Positions 59,637-64,000 of a stretch of 64,000 nucleotides of DNA are shown here, piece by piece. The notes beneath the pieces were generated by a model. That model searched no databases. It saw only the letters and a list, made by a program, of their open reading frames with translations, and was not told the DNA's origin. The translations under genes and the position numbers were made by a program. Numbering within the stretch: position 1 is the stretch's first letter; every line of letters begins with the position of its first letter. This stretch comes from Massariosphaeria phaeospora (Eukaryota > Ascomycota > Dothideomycetes > Pleosporales), in contig JAADJZ010000017.1 in the NCBI GenBank assembly GCA_011032825.1, forward strand, positions 496,001 to 560,000, in the 5' to 3' direction.

Positions 59637-60850
59637 CTACAACCTTCGCCTAGTAGCCTCACAATAGCTCTGCCAAAGCATGTCCGCGATCCGCTCCCTC
59701 AGCGCGTCCATTTCGACGTCCTCCGCCTCACCGTCGCTCTCAAGCTCGTCCTCTTTCTCCTCTTCGTCACTGAGCTCGCCCCCGAAGTCCTCATCCACTG
59801 GGTAGTGCCTGTTGATGAAGTTGTGCAGCGCGACGAGGGCATACACAAGCTTCACTTAAGTCTCGATAGAGAACTCGTGCGGCCTGTCGAACACTCTCCA
59901 GCGTCGCTTAAACACCCCAAAGATGCGTTCCACCACGTTCCTTAAGGACGAGTGCCGGTAGTTGAACAGCTCATACTTGTCACTCGGTGTCCTCGCTACT
60001 TGACTGATCTCTCGCAGATGATAACGCACACCGCGGTACGGAGTAAGCAGTATATCCTTGTTGGCATACCTAGCATCTGCGAGAAAGTAGCGTCCTGGAG
60101 GAGCTCCAAACCCTCGTCGGATAGCGTCACGGATCACTCTCCCGTCATGGGCAGAGCCCTCCCACCTCGCCAGTACGTACTAGAAGTTCATCTCGGAGTC
60201 GACGACGGCGAGTACGTTTTGGGTAAGCTTGCCATAACGATTACGGAAGCGCCTCTGCTCACCAGCTGGCACATGCAGATGAAAATGAGAGCCGTCGAGT
60301 GCTCCTACACAGTCCTTGAACATAGGCTACCTCTTGGGATTGTCCTTTATGGCCTCTGGGATCTCTGTTGAAGCGCGGTGTACTACCTCCAGGTAGAGTC
60401 AGATTAGGGCGTCGAGGATCTCATGAAAGTGTCTGCAACTTTGTGAGCAATACACGCCTTTTTGCTCACTTTTCACATGGCTTACTTCGACATAGTATCC
60501 AGCGATCGGCCGCAACGGTACCGAGTATTCCGCCAAGAAGCTCCATTGCCACATATATATGTGAAGGTGAGGAGCTTCTCCTCTACTGAGGCGTTCCCTT
60601 CGCGTACACCATCCTCCCTCAGCCATCCCACGAGCGCTTCGAATACCTCAGGACGCAGTCGAGTCTCCGCCAAGAGCTGAGCGTCGTCGCTCAAACAAGA
60701 AGCCACCCAAGCGCTGCCACGATCGCGATCGGATTCGAACTGACGTACGCTGGAGGGCTCGGTATACCCATCTGTGTGAGCGGTGATCGCTGCTGCAGCA
60801 GCAGCAACTATACTGGTGAGGGCGACGGCAACAGGGCGTTCAAGCTTCAT
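59637..60850 (-). pseudogene. Harbinger DDE transposase (DDE_Tnp_4) with in-frame stops
   Basis: Read from ATG 60850 through exon 60486-60850, a 53-nt intron (60433-60485, GTAAGC donor, TTGCAG acceptor) and exon 59637-60432, giving 387 codons including the stop. The splice restores SLDTMSKHFHEILDAL, typical of the superfamily. Catalytic acids are visible: Asp in VGALDGSHFHLHVP, Asp in YFLADARYANKDILLTPYRG and Glu in LRNVVERIFGVFKRRW. The C-terminus has VKLVYALVALHNFINRHYPV and an acidic tail. Four in-frame stops interrupt it: TGA 60399-60401, TAG 60327-60329, TAG 60180-60182 and TAA 59856-59858. No frameshift was found. Two of the four fit a C-to-T change at CpA (TGG to TAG, CAA to TAA). The enzyme would cut and paste the element in the nucleus if intact. 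Confidence 0.88.
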
Positions 60851-60882
60851 GATCACGTGTCAGAGATGGGAGCTCCGGCGTC

Positions 60883-60909
60883 ACGACCGACCCCTTGGGG
60901 GTCGGTCGT
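60883..60909. repeat. Perfect 12-bp hairpin inside the right subterminal part of the transposon
   Basis: ACGACCGACCCC, a 3-nt loop TTG, then its perfect complement. The similarity of the arms continues imperfectly outward (AGCTCCG on the left, CGGAGCT on the right). It may be a subterminal recognition structure or a small nested palindrome. Confidence 0.8.
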
Positions 60910-61112
60910 GGGAACGGAGCTTTCAGATCGCTCAACATAGAAGATTGTGGGTCAAAATCCTCTAAACAGGGGTTTAAATTTTGGTGGCTGAGCTAACAAA
61001 ACGAGACCTCCAGATCGCCCTGGCAAACCTCCGTATTACCGAACACGCCACCGTTTCAATCGCCGTTCCCAAAACGGTGCCTAATCCGGCCGAAAAGGAG
61101 GCTCCAGATCCT

Positions 61113-61127
61113 GCACCGAACAGGCCC
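61113..61127 (-). repeat. Right terminal inverted repeat of the Harbinger element
   Basis: GCACCGAACAGGCCC, the exact complement of the left end. It is followed by the CAA target duplication at 61128-61130. Confidence 0.9.
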
Positions 61128-61130
61128 CAA

Positions 61131-62472
61131 CTAGAGAAATACCGACCGAGTCTGGATATGCCGTAAGAACAATTCAATCTATCGAGTCCCCCTCAGTCGA
61201 ATTAATCAGCTGCATTTAGGTAATGCGTCGGTGAGGATGTAGCACTCGTTCGTACGCCGCCGTCGATATCCTCTTCCCTTACTACTCCTTCCTACTCGAC
61301 AAACTCGGTCCCGGCACAGGGTTTTCACGCCCGATTTTCCTCACTGGATTATCATTCACGATCATTTACTCTTTCTGGTGCCTATCATAGCTCTAAAATC
61401 TACAACGAACACTATGGTATTGGCTTGAAATACTCAAGACCTTGAAGAATTTAAACTGGAGGCTGGAAACATACTATCGATGTTTGTATGGTTGTTGGCT
61501 TTTTTGAATAAGCAGCACTCGCACGAGTTGCATACCTCGTGTCAGCCTTGACGTATGACACAATCAAGTTCTCTGCATACCTAGCTGAGCATGAGCCAGA
61601 AACCAACTTTACTCTTGCATACCCATGTTGGAACTCCCAACTAAAGATCCGAGACCTTCCATGGGGCGAGCATCGGTGTTGGATAATCTCCGAATAGCGT
61701 CCGATACCGTGGAATCCGGAACACGTTTTTTGTCGAGCGTCAGGCGTCCCGCGAAGCCAGCCCACAGGTTGTTTTTGCCTACTCATCCTGTCGCAACGGG
61801 GGGCAAATTCATAGACGCCTGACGCTCGACGGAAAGCTTTCCCACAGTCTACGGCATTCAAATGCTGTAAGCTGAAGTTCAATGTGCGCGTCTGCAGCGT
61901 TTTGCAGTATAGTACCATTTACGGAAACCACTAGGTATTCAAAGCATACCAAACACTACGCTGAATACAGACGAATTCGAAGGATCTTGTTGTAATCTGC
62001 TACCGTACGAATTATCCGGTGTATACCGGCCTGGAATTGATCCAATCAGATGCTACTAGGTGGAGCCAAATCGCGGCAGGAGGCAGAACAACGGTCGAAA
62101 CCTTTTCGTACCACCCACAAAAAAACGAAAAACCACACACGAAACTAGGCTGTGCTGCTCTACAGCACCAAACAGCCACATCACATCATAATGAAAGACC
62201 GATGCGAGAATTAACCCCTGTCGTAACTACAAACATCTCAAGCAGAAAGTCGGGAGATGGCGCACGGTCAGCTTTTTGCCCTACTGCCTAAGATAGGTAG
62301 TGTGAATTACTAGCTCGCAGTCGTCTACAAACAGGGTATTTTTGGCCAGTAACTTGCTTCGCAGCTTAGCGAAAACGTTAGTTGCTCTCCTTTTTGGCCC
62401 AGCATATAAGTTAGTGCCACCCTTTTTCGTTGTGTCGCAATTCGCATTTTCATCAAACCCAGAATTCCAAAA
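61131..62472. other. Intergenic between transposon and P450, with a 99-bp inverted-repeat structure
   Basis: No convincing gene. The minus-strand frame 61451-61918 (155 codons) has no family signature and reads through the inverted repeat at 61732-61830. The right 200 bp should hold the promoter of the P450. Confidence 0.45.
61732..61830. repeat. Inverted repeat with 17-bp perfect arms
   Basis: Arms GTCGAGCGTCAGGCGTC (61732-61748) and its exact complement (61814-61830) enclose 65 bp. Size and symmetry resemble a miniature inverted-repeat element, but no flanking target duplication is evident. Confidence 0.75.
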
Positions 62473-64000
62473 ATGGCAGAGTTTCTTCGAACAACGGATT
62501 TGGACGAACTAATCCGTAGCAATTATTTCGTAGCTCTCTTGGGGCTCATTTCCCACTATGTTTTGAATCACGGGGAATGGGACAAATGGACTCATATTCT
62601 CTTACCATCATGGGTCCTTGCTTTCGGTGCTTTAGCAGTCGTCGAGTATTTCTTCAATCCATATATGCAATCGCTGTTCCAGGTTGTCCGGATAACAAGC
62701 GGCATAGCGATCGTCTATTTCGGAAGTTTATTGACCAGTATGTTGGTTTACCGTGGAATGTTTCACCCGCTGGGAAAGGTATTTATCCCCAACTAAGTCT
62801 CCAGACATATGCTAACGGCACTAGTTCCCAGGGCCTTTTTTGAGCCGCTTGAGCAAGTTCTACAGTGTTCATCTGGTCCTCAAAAACATCCAGTACTACA
62901 ACGAGGTCGAGAAACTACACAAAGACTATAATTCAGACATCGTTCGTACTGGACCTCGCGAGCTTAGCATTATTTCCCCGGACGCCATATCTCTGGTACA
63001 CGGCCCTAGTACGAAGTGCACGAAGGGGCCATTTTACAACGGTCCGATACACCTCGAGGGCACATCTTTGATGACAGAGCGTGATGTAAAGAAACATGCT
63101 CAGAGGCGCAGATTATGGGACCGCGCCTTTAACGTCAAATCGCTACGTGACTACGTGCCAAGAGTCAACCGACACACACAGGCGTTGATGGAAAAACTGA
63201 AAGAACACGCTGACGAGTCATCTCTTTGTATCTCAGACTGGCTCAATTACTACAGCTTCGATGTGATGGGCGATATTGTATTTAGCCGGAGCTTCGGTAT
63301 GTTGGAGAATGGCAGAGAAGACAATCTCATAAAAGCCTTGCATAAAAGTATGTCGGCAGTCTGCGTCATGTCGCAAATCAATTGGCTGCCTTCTCTTCTC
63401 TTCCGGAGTCCCGTTGGTTTACAGGACATGTTGAACTTTATCACTTGGGCTGGCAAAGTGCTTAAGGAAAGAAAGAAGGTAAGTTTAGGACTTGGAACGC
63501 AATTTGCAGTGAGTTTGTAAAGGCTAAGCAAATTAGAAAACGCCCAAAGAGAACGACATCTTCGGCTGGCTACTGGATCCGAATGATGAGAATGTTCCTA
63601 TGGATCTGAACGCCGACTCGCGTCTTCTTATTGTAGCTGGAAGGTAAGTGTTCTTTCTTAACTCTCAATTAGTATAGTTTCCAGACTGACTCTCATCATA
63701 GTGACACAACCGCTGCGACGCTAACCTGGTTGTGCTACGAACTTTGCAAGAACCTCGATGTCCAATTCAAGCTGCGCGACATTGTGGATAGGATTCTACC
63801 GGAGAAGGCCTTCTTGGATGTTGAGGACCTAGCCAACTGCCCGCATCTTGATGGCGTTATCAAAGAAGCCTTGAGACTTCATCCAGCGGTAAGCTCCTCC
63901 CATTCCATACTACTATCAGAAAGCTTTAGCCTTTCCCTCTCCTAACACATTACCAGGTTCCATCTGGCCTCCAACGCGAAACCCCGCCTTCCGGGCTCAC
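62473..64000 (+). CDS. Cytochrome P450, 3' end outside the window
   Basis: Visible exons: 62473-62778, 62825-63478, 63537-63643, 63702-63888 and 63957 to the edge. The N-terminus has several hydrophobic segments within the first 100 residues (for example ITSGIAIVYFGSLLTSMLVY), more than the single anchor of most P450s; this is common in a fungal P450 group often annotated as tryprostatin B 6-hydroxylase-like. P450 features: FPGPFLSRLSKFY after intron 1, RTGPRELSIISPDA, the C-helix Trp-Arg in RRRLWDRAFNVKSLRDYVPR, the I-helix AGSDTTAATLTW rebuilt across intron 3, and the K-helix EALRLHP. The heme-binding loop lies beyond the window. Four introns of 46-68 nt all keep the frame and the gene looks intact so far. 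Substrate unknown; a secondary-metabolite role is inference. Confidence 0.9.

Larger units (their letters stand above)
57939..61127. mobile_element. PIF/Harbinger DNA transposon, complete in structure but with inactivated genes
   Basis: The 3189-bp element is bounded by perfect 15-bp terminal inverted repeats, GGGCCTGTTCGGTGC on the left and its complement on the right, and by a 3-bp direct duplication CAA (57936-57938 and 61128-61130). Three-base duplications are standard for PIF/Harbinger, though TWA is the usual target. It carries the two genes of the superfamily in convergent orientation: a Myb/SANT-like DNA-binding protein (plus) and a DDE transposase (minus). Both are open in one frame over their whole length apart from nonsense codons. 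Intact ends mean it could in principle be moved by an active relative. A large imperfect hairpin lies between the transposase start and the right end. Confidence 0.9.

Noticed and set aside
60733..60752. tRNA B-box-like GTTCGAATCC on the minus strand
   Set aside because: It lies inside the transposase coding sequence, with no A box or cloverleaf around it. No tRNA gene was found anywhere in the window.
61451..61918. 155-codon minus-strand frame
   Set aside because: It runs through the 17-bp inverted repeat and shows no family signature.

Overview
The window is a piece of a filamentous ascomycete (Pezizomycotina) chromosome, probably Dothideomycetes. The evidence is the gene content (a calpain of the PalB type, a NACHT NLR, a Zn2Cys6 regulator, P450s, a GH47 mannosidase). 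It is also the gene architecture: introns of about 50-80 nt, GTRNGT-like donors, CTAAC/CTGAC branch sites just upstream of AG acceptors, and no operons. The class assignment is an inference. I found no tRNA, rRNA or CRISPR array. Exon coordinates below were worked out by hand from splice signals, reading frame and family conservation.

Layout. 1-1.4 kb: 5' part of a secreted Ser/Thr-rich protein with 84-bp tandem repeats (minus). 4.2-5.6 kb: conserved fungal Gln-rich protein (minus). 5.6-13.2 kb: long stretch without a supportable gene. 13.2-15.8 kb: divergent pair eIF3e (minus) and mitoribosomal mL49 (plus). 17.0-17.8 kb: DEDDy 3'-5' exonuclease (plus). 18.0-21.15 kb: NACHT/ankyrin NLR (minus). 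22.0-22.4 kb: small Cys-containing protein (plus). 22.66-24.5 kb: GH47 alpha-mannosidase (minus), divergent from Vps71/SWC6 (25.3-26.1 kb, plus). 26.3-27.3 kb: short-chain dehydrogenase (minus). 28.6-29.7 kb: peroxisomal-type adenine nucleotide carrier (minus), divergent from PalB calpain (30.4-33.7 kb, plus). 34.5-36.3 kb: oxysterol-binding protein (plus). 36.8-37.8 kb: eIF3k (plus). 38.7-39.0 kb: fragment resembling a sorbosone dehydrogenase. 39.1-40.6 kb: P450 with an apparent frameshift (minus), divergent from Tsr4/PDCD2 (41.4-42.75 kb, plus). 43.6-44.5 kb: secreted hevein-domain (CBM18) protein (plus). 45.0-46.1 kb: unknown membrane-anchored protein (plus). 46.6-48.0 kb: leucine-rich-repeat protein (minus). 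49.2-51.1 kb: Zn2Cys6 transcription factor (plus). 52.2-53.65 kb: anhydro-N-acetylmuramic acid kinase-like protein (plus). 56.7-57.9 kb: F-box-like protein (plus). 57.94-61.13 kb: a structurally complete but mutated PIF/Harbinger DNA transposon. 62.5 kb to the end: 5' part of a P450 (plus).

How it fits together. Most genes are housekeeping: translation initiation, mitochondrial ribosome, 40S maturation, chromatin remodelling, N-glycan trimming, lipid transfer, ambient-pH signalling. Accessory genes are interspersed. The most interesting accessory parts are the Harbinger element, whose 3-bp target duplication begins two bases after the stop codon of an F-box-like gene and whose two genes carry nine in-frame stops; the Zn2Cys6/AnmK-like pair with CCAAT box, CGG palindrome and TATA-like sequence between them; the NLR with an unusual C-terminal pair of CxxC motifs; and the decaying P450 beside an enzyme fragment.
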